A DNA stretch of 64,000 bases from Coniella vitis (Eukaryota; Ascomycota; Sordariomycetes; Diaporthales; Schizoparmaceae). The notes under the pieces were generated by a model. That model ran no database searches, had not been told where the DNA came from, and saw only the letters and a list, made by a program, of their open reading frames with translations. The DNA lies in NCBI GenBank assembly GCA_011317545.1, contig WUJK01000001.1, forward strand, positions 4,259,001 through 4,323,000, read 5' to 3'. Made by a program: the position numbers and the translations under genes. Shown here piece by piece: positions 41,970 through 52,338 of the stretch (position 1 is its first letter; each line of letters begins with the position of its first letter).

Positions 41970-44899
41970 TCAAATCGCCGCGGGTGTTGGCGCGCCGCTC
42001 TCTCGCTGACCAAAGACTCGTCCCCAGAAGCCTTGCCCTTCGCCGCCAGAAGGTCCTTGAGAGCAGAAGAACATTCGTCAGTTTCCTAAAATCCACAGTA
42101 CCATAGATGATTAAGATCAAGATAGGCTAGCCAGAGCCAATTGGTACGCTCTACTGCATATACACTTTGATAACGAGACCGTAACAGTGCTCGCGAAAGG
42201 ATCGGAAAAGGGGGAATAACGGCACCAGACATAGGTATATTTGATTGTACGCTTGAACAACATACCTGCAGGGTCATTTTCCTTGTCATTCGGAGATAGT
42301 CCCATTGTTTGAGTGAGGTCTTCAAGAGCCTGAGCAGCGTTTTGTGTAACGCCCTTTCCGGGAGCTGCTGTATCCTTGACATCGTCTGCGTCTTCCCGAT
42401 CTGAAGAGAGTGAAGAGTTCCAATTGCCTGGTATTCGGGCTTCAGGATGCGGGGACTTGCGAAAGACGGCCGACTCTCTGATAGTCTCGTCATTTTCGAT
42501 TGAATGTGGGTTTCTGACAGCGCCAGATGGCGAGAGAATGCGAACATCGTGCCCAATATCATGAGCTTTACGGGTCACCATTCCTGACATGATGCTCTTA
42601 TCTGAGCGAAGTTCATGAGCAGAGCGCGGTCTTGGACCAATAACAGCAACATCCTGATGAAGATTGTGGCCCAACGACTTTGGTAGGGCTGGAGTCGTGA
42701 CGTCCTTGTGGAGCTCATGCGCTTTGGTCTTCTTTTGCAATATAGCAAGCTTTTCGTCCATTTCCAGATCATGGGCCCGTTTTCCTCTCTGCGGTTGCTC
42801 AATCACTTTATCTTCCAGAAGCTCATGGGAGAATAACTGTTGGGGCGCAGATAGGACAGGGTCGGCATCAAGATAGTGAGCTGGTGCGGCTGCTCGCACC
42901 GGCATCATCATGTCGGTAGAGAGACGGTGTCCGCCGCGCTTGGTGGGTGTCGCATTGATGACTTTGTCTTGGGCAATGACATGAGAAGGAGCTGTTGTAC
43001 CTTTAGTCACTAAAGCATCGCCTGAAATGCTATGTGAACCTGGTAGCTGATGGCGAAACGTTACTACAGTATCATCTGACAACAGATGCGTCCCCGCAGG
43101 AATGACTTGCTTGATGATATCCAAAGCGCCAAAGGCTTCTGCAGCCTGCAACATGGTCAATGGATCGGTACCTCCGCTCTGCAGCATTTGCCGATACTGT
43201 TTCAAGGCGTCTTCCTTGGCTTTCCCTGTCATGGGCAATTCTTCCGTAGACAATCCGCTCAGCGTCTCTTGTACTCTCTGGAGTTCCTTTGATGCCAGGT
43301 TAACGTCTAGCTTCAGTTTTGCCACTGATATAGGTGCGTTCTCGTTATCTTGCGATGCTTCATTTCCTTCTGTTACAAGGACTGTCCTCATTAGGGTATC
43401 GAGCTTGCCTTTCGGATCGTCGGCCAAAAGTGAAGTCGCCTCGGTGGGATTAAGGCCAATCTTTTGAGCGCCAGTAAGTATCATTGTCTCGATAGAGTCT
43501 AGACTACCTCTTTTGTTATCGTCACTAGCATCTTTGTCGAAAGGCGCTTCTTCAGCTAGCTTTTGAAGCTTTGCAATCGCGTTTTGCACCTCAGCAACAT
43601 GCTTCTCAGAGTCATTACTGACAGCGGTAGGGTGTTTGGATCGCTTGAACATGCTAGCGAATCTGCTTGATGACTTTTCAGGTATTGGAGGTTTGCCTTG
43701 CTTGTCGTCAGCTGTTGCTGCTGTGTGTCCTTCATTGGCCCTGAGTCCTTCTAGGCCAGCTGCAGGGGAAAGTGCTGAAACCAAGCGCATAGCAGCCTCT
43801 GCAGCATCGGCGGTCGTCGTGCTCGGTTGCGATGCCCCAGATGGCCCTCCCTCCTCATCAGATGTCGGACGCTATCCAACAGGGGTGACAGGAGGCGCTT
43901 TAGTGGCCATGTCAACTCGAGAACTCGGACCAGGCGCTGGTGATTTCAGTCTGGCCAACGCAGGTACTTCAGTCTTCAGTTCCTCCAGGACGCTGATACC
44001 AGCAGGCAGCTTGGACAGTGGAGACTTCTTCTCTTCAGGGCTCGTCACCTTGATTTGGAGTGTCTGTCTCAGCCTATCCGAAATAGACATTGCTCTGGGC
44101 CTCTTGACGTCTTGGATATCCGCCACTACGCGGTGAATGACTGGAGAGGTTACTAGTCCGCGCTGAGGCACAGGTTCGGGTTCGGACGTGGGAGGAACCA
44201 TGACCATTCCCTCATGTGCATGGGGCTGGAGCTCGACGATGGGGACAGCCTCGCGGTGTCGAATCTCTGCTAGATTGCGAATGGCGGTTGCATTGTGAGC
44301 AAAGAAGTTCTTTCCCGTCTCATAACGTGACTGTAGGTCGTAGAAGCGAGTAATGTCCTTGGACTGTTTGTGAGCAAGGATACCGCCTCCAAACTCTGGT
44401 AACGTTGAAGAAGATAAGGTCAGTTCTTGTCAAGGCCCAGACATATCAAGGCCCAGACATATCAAGAGTGTACACCAAAACAGGGAAGCGCAGGCTCACA
44501 AGGAATGGCAAGAGAAATAAGACAATAGCCGATGCAGGACGGGTTGCAAGCGTTGTGTTTGGCTGGATCGAGGTGACCTGTCCGGCTCTGCTTGGCTTGT
44601 CCCAGTTCGAACTGGGCTTTACCGTAGGTGATGCATGGCAGAAATAGGCCCTGGGTGACTTCAGAATTCTTGGTATTGCTGACGGCGCTCGACCGCGTGT
44701 GCTGCCAGGCACCACGAGCGCCTTTGGCGACGGCGGCGGCTGCGACTTTGACACCACTGTCAGTGGCAGTAAAGTCGTGGATCCTGGGTGACGGCGGCAC
44801 TTGAATGCGGTCTTCGGCAGAGCGTGCAGCATCTCGCAGGTTTGCCAGAGGGATGGTGCGAGGTTTGTTGTCGGCTGCATTCGAGAGCCACTTCTCCAT
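41970..44899 (-). CDS. Unknown protein with 12 tandem His/Asp repeats; reading frame interrupted by TAG
   Basis: I do not recognise this gene. Exons on the minus strand are 44623-44899, 42266-44395 and 41970-42055, joined as G|AG and G|GA. If the internal TAG at 43872-43874 is passed or spliced out, the product is about 815-830 aa. The N-terminal exon starts MEKWLSNAADNKPRTIPLAN. Exon 2 begins EFGGGILAHKQSKDITRFYDLQ, then has Pro/Ser/Thr-rich disordered sequence around the TAG. A Ser/Lys/Asp-rich middle follows, including MFKRSKHPTA. Residues encoded by 42450-43091 form 12 units of 17-19 aa, each opening with small residue-His-x-Leu/Ile-x-x-Asp. The C-terminus ends GFWGRVFGQRESGAPTPAAI. No signal peptide or membrane segment is seen. 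Coding features continue on both sides of the TAG in the same frame. Confidence 0.7.
42450..43091 (-). repeat. Protein-level tandem repeat array, 12 units of 17-19 aa
   Basis: Unit heads, in order: THLLSD, SHSISGD, SHVIAQD, GHRLSTD, AHYLDAD, SHELLED, AHDLEMD, AHELHKD, GHNLHQD, AHELRSD, AHDIGHD and PHSIEND. The spacing between successive histidines is 17, 18 or 19 residues. The DNA units are diverged, so the repeat is old and kept at protein level. Confidence 0.85.
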
Positions 44900-45287
44900 G
44901 TCGAAAGAATGCCCGGTCAGGAAGATTAGAGAAAACTTCGAAATGAAACGCGAAAAAGACGGAAGAAAGAAAGCAGGAGAAGTATCCTAGGGAATAAAAT
45001 CGAAAGCACTGCTGGGATAACGAGTGACAACCTCAGGCAGAGCCAAGCTGGGACGTTTTTGCTGCGCAAGGAGAGGAAGCTCGGCAGATGAGAATGCTCT
45101 AGTTGACCGGGAGAGCAGAACAGAACAGGTGATGCTGCTGTTGCTGTTGCTGTTGCTGTTGATGATGTTGATAAGCAACAATCAACAAGCGTCGTGCCCG
45201 AGAACCTCAGAAGGAGCGTCTTGGCTCCCTTTTGCCCTCCCGCTCTCCCTTGATCAGCCAGCCGAAAGGAAGGCATCATCCAGCCTC
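44900..45287. other. Intergenic spacer
   Basis: Promoter side of the repeat-protein gene. It contains a (TGTTGC)n-like short repeat at 45134-45170. No gene is seen. Confidence 0.5.
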
Positions 45288-46127
45288 TCACCACCCACTT
45301 CGCAGCCTCTCCGCAAGGAATTGCATAACAGGCAACATCTCCTCGCGGTTCGCTGGCATGCCACTCTCCGCCTTGCGCCATTTCACATCCCTCACGTCGA
45401 CAAACTCTTCCCGAATAGCCTCAACAGCCTCATCGTCCACGGCTTCGCATGTCCGGCCGCGACACACCAACACCGGCGTGCGGGCTTTGCTTCTTGCGCT
45501 GATGGTCGGCACCAGGGACTGAGGCAATGGTCCGCCCACGCTGATGGCGCCCTTGAACGCCTTTGCGGGGCTGTTGTTGTTGCTGTTGCTGACATCTTCG
45601 ACACGGAATCCCTCGCGCGCTTTACTCGCCATGCCCAATGCCAATGATCCGCCCTGGCCGAACCCAAACAACAGGATATCTGCCATTGCCCACCCGCACC
45701 CCTCAAGGAGCGTCTCGCGCACCAGCCTCGTCATGATGAGATCATACGCTTTGGTGAACCCCGGGTCCGCATCAAGAGGCGCATTGTCACTAGCACCGCG
45801 CGACGCACCCGCAAGTGCGAGATCGTCGCCCCAGTGGAAATGGCGAGGAGGCCCGCTGCTGCTGCTGCTGCTGCTGTCGTCCAGACCAGCACCCAGGAGC
45901 GCAGGGGGTAGAGGGCTAGTGCCACGAACGGTGATGGCCAGGACACCGGGGAGGTTCATGTTGCGCGCAAAGGCGCCAAACGCCGTTTCGGAGTCGCCGA
46001 GGCCGTGGAAGAGGATCAGGATGGCGGTGGTGGATTCAGGCGGCGAGGGGAAGTGCAGGGCGACGTGGAGCTGTGGTGCGAGAGACGCAAAGTCCTCGCG
46101 TCTGGGTATGCGGATTTTGGCGGCCAT
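45288..46127 (-). CDS. Acyl-protein thioesterase/carboxylesterase-fold protein lacking the catalytic triad
   Basis: Single exon, 279 aa from the ATG at 46127; the open frame upstream would add 20 residues without support. The alpha/beta hydrolase start ILILFHGLGDSETAFGAFAR matches the oxyanion strand-loop of phospholipase/carboxylesterase (APT1-like) proteins, and DILLFGFGQGGSLALGMA matches the nucleophile elbow. However, the Ser of GFSQGG is Gly here. The Asp region reads VLVCRGRTCEAV rather than GxxDxxV, and the His region reads GMPANREEMLPV without His. All three triad residues appear to be missing, which points to a pseudoenzyme. A Ser run comes from a CTG/AGC repeat (45855-45880). No targeting signal is visible. 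Confidence 0.8.
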   Translation of the reverse strand: MAAKIRIPRREDFASLAPQLHVALHFPSPPESTTAILILFHGLGDSETAFGAFARNMNLPGVLAITVRGTSPLPPALLGAGLDDSSSSSSSGPPRHFHWGDDLALAGASRGASDNAPLDADPGFTKAYDLIMTRLVRETLLEGCGWAMADILLFGFGQGGSLALGMASKAREGFRVEDVSNSNNNSPAKAFKGAISVGGPLPQSLVPTISARSKARTPVLVCRGRTCEAVDDEAVEAIREEFVDVRDVKWRKAESGMPANREEMLPVMQFLAERLRSGW

Positions 46128-46591
46128 TGCTGGCTGTGGATGGTTGGCTACGAGATCGGGGTTCTGAACCAGCGAGCCAAATCGCAAGACTCTTGGTGTA
46201 TCGTGTCCTGCGTCAAGTCGTGGGTCGGTAGGAAAATAAAACCAAGATCAAGTTGATATTGGCCTTGAGACATGGGAAAAATGGTGGCAGCCCTAACCCC
46301 GGCAGGTTTGCAGACTAGTGATGTCAAAACAACGGCAGCGAGAAAGTCAATAGCAGATACGCAATCCAAACAGGACGCTGTTCTCGATGCTAAGTAGTAA
46401 GCCTACGATATATCATATATTTATTTCCGACGTATCTGGCAACTGGATGATGCAAGGTTGGTCGGCCATGATGCTGTTTGGATTCAAGGTCCCCGGCATT
46501 CTCAATACATTAATTACACAACTGATTCAAGATATGCCGATTCACATATACATGTAGAAACCGCGCGTGCCAGAGCCTGTGATCTTTCTAG
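46128..46591. other. Intergenic spacer
   Basis: Upstream of the hydrolase-fold gene and downstream of the LCCL gene. AT-rich around 46385-46440. No gene is seen. Confidence 0.5.
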
Positions 46592-48646
46592 CTAGTCAAC
46601 CATTGTCATATTTCCTTTCCTCGTGCCTTGTCCGCTTTCCAGCCCTTCTTCCCCACCACTGTCAACACTCGACGCCCCGGGCTTCATATGCTCCCACTCG
46701 TAGTTCTTCCCCCAAACACCTGCCTTGGTATAATCCAAACTCCTTGTCCCCGACAAGTAGGCAAATCGGAAATACTCCTTGATTCCTTCCCCTTCCCCGT
46801 CCCCTTGCCCGCGTCCCGCTTCTCTCTGTCGGTACCACGTAAACTCCCTATCCTCAAACTCCCGGTCATCCTCAAAATAGCCCTTGAATCGTTCCACGTC
46901 GTTCACCAGCAAGCTGATTCCATCTAGCCGAATGCTACGCTCTGACGGCAGCTCGAACCGGAACGTGATGGTGGCCAGCTGCTGCCCGAGCACAATCTCG
47001 GGCGCATCAGATGTCAGTCTGGGTAGTGCAGAGCCCAACTGCCCGTCGCCACGCAGGGCATTCGACGTTTGCAAAACTGGGTCCCAGCCCCACCGCGCAA
47101 TACCATTGATGAAGAGCCCGATCAAGAGACCCTGGTACACCAGCGCCGGCCTCGTCTGCATGCTCGTGCCTGTGAGAAGGAGCAGCGCGAGAAAGTAGTG
47201 GTGGATGCGCAAGTGCAGATCCCAGATGCCCAGGAAGAGTGCAAAGAGGATGCCTCCCAAGAGGCCGAGGTATAGTTTGCCGTAAGGAATAAGACGGCGT
47301 TCCTGGCGGAAGAACCAGATCTGCTTGACTACAATGAGAAAAACAAAGACGACAATAAGTATCACCGCGAGGACTGCGCCGGGCTGCTGCTGAATGTCGT
47401 GGGCATTGAGCCTGTTGATGGGAATGTTGGGGCTCAAGGTATAGTTGTCAAGCGCACCCACCCAGCACGCGCCTAGCCAAAGCACCGTCTTTTCAATCTG
47501 CGCTGTCAAGCCGCTCAGCGTGCGCCGAATGCCCATCTTGTCGTACATGACCCAAGCGACAAACATGACGGGAAGGTATTTGCCCAGAATTATGGTAAAG
47601 AGTTCCCCAAAGGTACTGTGGGTTGGCGGGTCCGACACCAGACCAACGTGCCAAAAGACGCCCGAAAAGATGGTGAAGAAGAAGAGCGACGATGACGTGG
47701 TAAAGAGGGAGAGCACTGTGGTGAAGACGACCGAGACCACGAGCAGAGACCAGCGCATATCGCGAGCCTTGCATTGCACGCTCTCCTCAAATAAATAGGA
47801 CTTGGGAAAGTAAGAGTCGAACGCGATGCTTTCAATGCCGTGCTGCGAGGTGGCATGGTAGCTCGACCGCTGGCCTACCAGTTTGACAATGCCGCAGCCG
47901 CCTTCAGCATTGGAGATGACGCCCGCGTGGATGGCCGAGCCGCAGATGAACGAGTCTGCTCTGTAGGCTCCGTAGCTGTCGGTGTCGTTGACGGGCCCGC
48001 CAATGACGAGAGGCTGGTAGTTGATTTGCTGGTCGCCAACAGCACGAGGCTCGCCCAGCTGATAGCTCGCACAGTTGGCCGGGCACCTAAAGGCGAATCC
48101 GCTGCCTTTGAAGGGTCGACAGTTGTTCCCGTCCAGGCCACACTGGTTCCCGCGACCCCAAAAGTAGTTGCCACAGCCAATCTCCTGTGGTCTGCCCCAC
48201 GACGCCAGCTCAGTGAGGCTGCTCTCCTCTCGCTTGACCAGCGCAAAAGTCAATATCCAGAGCAGCAAATAGCCGATCAAGGCAACGACTCGGTGCTTCC
48301 TTGTCGGCAGATACTTGTCGCGCACAAGGATGGGCAAGTGCTGAACCGCCGGGAAAAGCGGCGTGATGTGGAAGACGACGGGGCTTGAGGGCCCCTCCGC
48401 CCATTGCGCTGCCGATCGGCCTAGCTTTCTGATGGGATAGGGGACCCATTTCCAGTGCTTGCTGAGATTCTCTTCTTCCAGAAACCGGGGAAGCGAGGTT
48501 GTGTCACCGCCTTGCAATTCGTGTAAGTGCGGGCTCTCGATGGGCGCATCAGGGTGGGAGCGAGACTCCATCGCCAAATTGCTCGGATGGTCCGGAGGGT
48601 CGATGAGTCGCCCCGACTCGTCGGCATGACCATCTGGAGAGCTCAT
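46592..48646 (-). CDS. LCCL-domain polytopic membrane protein
   Basis: Single exon, 684 aa. A soluble N-terminus (about 115 residues, His/Pro/Ser-rich) is followed by a first membrane helix (about 120-137, VVALIGYLLLWILTFALV). An extracytosolic LCCL domain at about 155-295 has its cysteine pattern visible in IGCGNYFWGRGNQCGLDGNN, CRPF, CPANC, FICGSAIHAG and GGCGIV. Then come about nine further hydrophobic segments between residues 305 and 540. A conserved cytosolic C-terminal part includes LVNDVERFKGYFEDDREF and WYRQREAGRGQG. This architecture is the fungal LCCL membrane protein family, whose molecular role is not established. The C-terminus is Gly/Glu-rich and disordered. Confidence 0.9.
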   Translation of the reverse strand: MSSPDGHADESGRLIDPPDHPSNLAMESRSHPDAPIESPHLHELQGGDTTSLPRFLEEENLSKHWKWVPYPIRKLGRSAAQWAEGPSSPVVFHITPLFPAVQHLPILVRDKYLPTRKHRVVALIGYLLLWILTFALVKREESSLTELASWGRPQEIGCGNYFWGRGNQCGLDGNNCRPFKGSGFAFRCPANCASYQLGEPRAVGDQQINYQPLVIGGPVNDTDSYGAYRADSFICGSAIHAGVISNAEGGCGIVKLVGQRSSYHATSQHGIESIAFDSYFPKSYLFEESVQCKARDMRWSLLVVSVVFTTVLSLFTTSSSLFFFTIFSGVFWHVGLVSDPPTHSTFGELFTIILGKYLPVMFVAWVMYDKMGIRRTLSGLTAQIEKTVLWLGACWVGALDNYTLSPNIPINRLNAHDIQQQPGAVLAVILIVVFVFLIVVKQIWFFRQERRLIPYGKLYLGLLGGILFALFLGIWDLHLRIHHYFLALLLLTGTSMQTRPALVYQGLLIGLFINGIARWGWDPVLQTSNALRGDGQLGSALPRLTSDAPEIVLGQQLATITFRFELPSERSIRLDGISLLVNDVERFKGYFEDDREFEDREFTWYRQREAGRGQGDGEGEGIKEYFRFAYLSGTRSLDYTKAGVWGKNYEWEHMKPGASSVDSGGEEGLESGQGTRKGNMTMVD

Positions 48647-49533
48647 AGCTAACGGCTTTGGTTCCTATGTCACCAATGTTGAGTACGGCTGGAGGGTGGT
48701 GCTATGTGGCCAGTCCAGCCCAGCGCAGTGGTATGCGTGGAGCGTCGCAGACCAGCCGAAACAAAGCAGAAGCTCCCAGACCGAAACCACGCGCCTGGGA
48801 GAACGGCCAAGCAGGTTTATTGGCACAACGAAGAGACTCTGGTAGTTAGAGGGTGAGTTGCCCAGAGAGATCTTCGAAACCCCATCCGTTGGGGGGATGA
48901 CGTGCGTTTTCAGAAGTCGAAACCCAAAATGGGTTTCAAGGTTGTCAGCAGCAAGTTGAATGCGGGCAGCGCTCGGCAGTTAAGGTCCTGTGCTGCTTAA
49001 CACCCAGGCACCCTAGCGCCTAGATACCTACATCATAGCTAGCAGGCATTGGCTGTCAGGCAGGTCAGGGTCCCTCTGCCCCTGCAGCTCCCTCGGCTGC
49101 TCCCGACACTCCCCTCGACATGGCCGTCTCATTGGTTGCTCAGCTCTTTAGCGGGCCCTAGGACGGGGTTGTATAGGTGCCACGGGGACCTTTTCCGTAC
49201 CTAACAGAAGTATCCTTAGGCTTTCCAGGCCTGTGTCTGCGATCCTTGGTATTGTTCGAACTTCTTCTAATGCTTGCGCAAGAATAGATATCCTACATGG
49301 GTATTGATGGGCATTGCCATGGAAATCTGCTCTTTTGGATGCTTATAGCAACCATGATAATGTCTGATTATGAGGCTAGGCAACGACACGTACGCTATTG
49401 TGCAATGTGTTCGTGTACTATCGACTTCTCAATAGGCCACCAGCCGTGAGATGAGTGTGGCTATTGTTCAATAACCTCCTTGAATATATATATATATATA
49501 TATAAGACAAAGCTCAAAACCAAAAAGTACTTC
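48647..49533. other. Intergenic region, about 0.9 kb
   Basis: Promoter of the LCCL gene on its left; 3' flank of the oxidoreductase on its right. A TA-repeat lies at 49484-49505. No gene is seen. Confidence 0.5.
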
Positions 49534-51392
49534 CTACTCAGATACCTCTTCCAGACTTCCATACTTGCTCCCCGTGCCGCTCACATAGTCGAACAGCCCA
49601 ATCGCACTATCCTTCCTTGCCCGCTTCATCGTCTCACCACCATCCAAGAAATGCCTCTGCACTGGCCCTCTGCTCCCCTTCGCACTGCCAGTCGTCTGCT
49701 GCTGGCCGAGCACTTGATCAAGCACCAGCGCAATCCTCTCGGCGCCAACCCGTGCTCCCCCGATATTGGGCGCTGCAGGGCCCAGCTGCAGCGCAGCCAA
49801 TCTTCCCGTGACAAAGAGGGGGACCTCGTCCGTCCACATGAGATCCTCGTTCAAGCAAGGGAATCCACCGAGGCCCGCGACAGGGTACTCCTTCAACATG
49901 TTCCGTAGATACGGGAGGGTTGTGAAGTCTGACTGGATGCCCGTCGCAAAGTATATGTAATCGATGTCCGGCAAGCCTTCGATGGGAGGCTCGGTCTTTA
50001 GCTTCCACACGCCTCCTGCTCCCTGTTGAGCACCAGTGCCACCAATTTCTGGCACTATCTCAAAACGTGCTTCTGTGATCACAGTCTGTTCAAACATTTG
50101 CAGGCGCTTGTTCGCCAAATGCGGCTTGAGCCGCTTCATAAACGCCGGCGTGATGCTCCCTCCACCACGGGCCGCCTTGATGATTTCCAATCTCTCTTCA
50201 TCCGACTCGGCCTGGTGAAAGTAGGCCTGGTGCAGTGTCTTGTACTTGCCCATCCAGTGCAAGTCAACGTCGAAGGCCTTGGTGCGGAGTGGGCCGCGCA
50301 TAAGATGCCACACCTTGCTCACACCTTTGCGAATCGCCAGGTCTGCCAGCTGCGCCGAGGTGAGCCCACCGCCGACAACCACAATGTTAGTCCGGCGGCC
50401 GGCCTGCATTCGTTGCTGGACGATAGCGTCCGGGAAGAGGTGCTGAGGGATTTGCATGCTGTGGCGGGCCTGGGGCATGCTTTTGTTGGCGAGATGCTGG
50501 CCTGGGAACGCGAGGGATGGGATCCTGGGTAGCACGGGTGCGTTGGCTGGGCCAACAGCTAGTATTACGGCGCGTGCATAGCGGACTGTTTTGTCCGTTT
50601 GAACCCTGAACAGCTTCTCATCATCGCATCCGGTGCTATCCATAACATCATAGCGAATGTCGGTGACAGTTTCCCGGTGGACGAGGCCGTCTTCGAGCTG
50701 GTAGCGGCGCGAAACGCAATCGCAGTGATCGCAAAACAGAGACTGAGATGGCGTGTAGTAATCCCACTCATCTCTTTGATTGATGTCGACTGCATTTTCG
50801 CGCCTGGAGGATCAAGTATCAGCAGCTGACATTTCCAAGTATATGAAAAGACAGGTGATTTGTCTTACCTGCCACCGCTGAAACGGCTCTTCTTCCTCTG
50901 GTGTTTGCTCACCTCCTTGCCTACACATCCTCGAATCTCAACCAGCTCCCCTTCCCTGCCGTGGAAATGAGCATGCGACAGCAATGAGTCGCGGTCGAGG
51001 GGATCCACATGCCACAGCATTGGACTCCTCAAATGACTGATATCAAAGGTCGAAAAAAGCCGTTTCCAGCGGCCGAGCCACCTGTCATCGCTCGAGTCCA
51101 AGACGGCCATCGTGTACTCTGCCTGGCTGCGGGTGTGAGCGGGTGCCACGTGGCCCGTTCTGGTGTTCTTGAGAGCCACTCTGTTTCCGTGCTTCTTGAG
51201 CCAGTGGAAACGGCGGTGCTCCTCGTCGGTGAACATGGCCGAGGGCGCCTGTTCACGGATCCGGGCGGCGGCGGCGAGGCCACAGGGCCCGCCACCCACA
51301 ATAAGGACGTCGACGACGGTCGGCTCGGGATCATGGTCGTGGGCCCCGTCTTTGTTGGAAGTGCATGGCTTTTCCGAAGCGCTTGAGACCAT
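49534..51392 (-). CDS. FAD/NAD(P)-binding oxidoreductase, flavin-monooxygenase-like (SidA/ornithine-hydroxylase superfamily)
   Basis: Exons on the minus strand are 50869-51392 and 49534-50803, joined as AG|G across a 65-nt intron, giving 597 aa. The first Rossmann motif VDVLIVGGGPCGLAAAAR at about residues 27-44 binds FAD. A second one, NIVVVGGGLTSAQLADLAI, should bind NAD(P)H. An FATGIQSDF block near the C-terminal half is the typical ATG-like motif of class B flavin monooxygenases. The blocks HLRSPMLWHVDPLD and RDEWDYYTPSQSLFCDHC are common in fungal members of uncertain substrate. No hydroxamate-siderophore synthetase is nearby, so an ornithine hydroxylase role is not supported by context. 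There is no signal peptide. Confidence 0.82.
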
Positions 51393-52338
51393 CTTGATGC
51401 TGAATTATGTGGAAATCTGCCGTCACTTGCTCCCAGGAACTAATCTGATGCTCGATTAACAGATGAATCGGTCCTCGCGGGTCTAATGATGGCATGCTAT
51501 ATATGTCAGTAAAAGCAACCAACCCTTGCGAACCTTGATGGACAGCCGCATAATAGATCCAAGCCATAATAATGCCTACGCCATCAAGCGCATAGCTTTC
51601 CCGGGTTCGAACTTGCCATTGTCGCTGGATGGCATTGGTTGACCCCTTAATGAACTGGCACAACTTCTCATTCTCTCCATTTCAATAATATGAGATTGAT
51701 TCGCTCGAGCATCTTCAAGCAGTCGTGATTAGCGAACTGATCCCATCATGCATCTCACATGTGATTGTGACGCTGCGTTTTCGGGTTCGACTCCTGTGAC
51801 AATAGTTGAGAACCTTGATGGAAGCAGGACTACCATATCCAGAGCCTCTAACTGCGAGCTTGCAAACTGTCAAATCATCGTCCACGGCGCTTCTTTAAAT
51901 GTTGAGTTTCAATGGGTTAACATTAATTGATTTATTCCAAATCAAGTCATTTTCTGTCCTGGAGGACCAGAGATTGCACCGTCACATGGACTAAAGGACC
52001 CTTGACAAAGGAAGTTGTAGACATGGTGTCCCTGATCAGCCGTAGGTCAATCCGGCCTTTGCTGTGATTGAATATCCTCTTTCTCCATGTAACGAGGGAA
52101 AAGAAGAACTGTACGGTATTTTTCGATTCAGAAGCCGCTGGACCGGAGACTTGTGCAAGGACTAGGTTGAAGGGAGAAAAGAATGAAGGAAGGCTACGTC
52201 AGGACAAACGGTGGGAGGCAGAAAGACTTGAAGCCATGCTAGGGTTAGGGTATGGCACATCCGGCTGAAGGAGCAGCGACGACACCAAAACACCGCCTTG
52301 TGTCTAGCCATCCATTCCCGATATCTACGCCCATCAAA
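51393..52338. other. Intergenic region, about 0.95 kb
   Basis: Divergent promoter region for the oxidoreductase and QTRT2. Two GGTTCGA words (about 51604 and 51784) resemble tRNA T-loops, but no cloverleaf can be built. No gene is seen. Confidence 0.5.

Noticed and set aside
51590..51810. Two tRNA T-loop-like GGTTCGA words
   Set aside because: No acceptor or anticodon stem could be paired around either; not tRNA genes.
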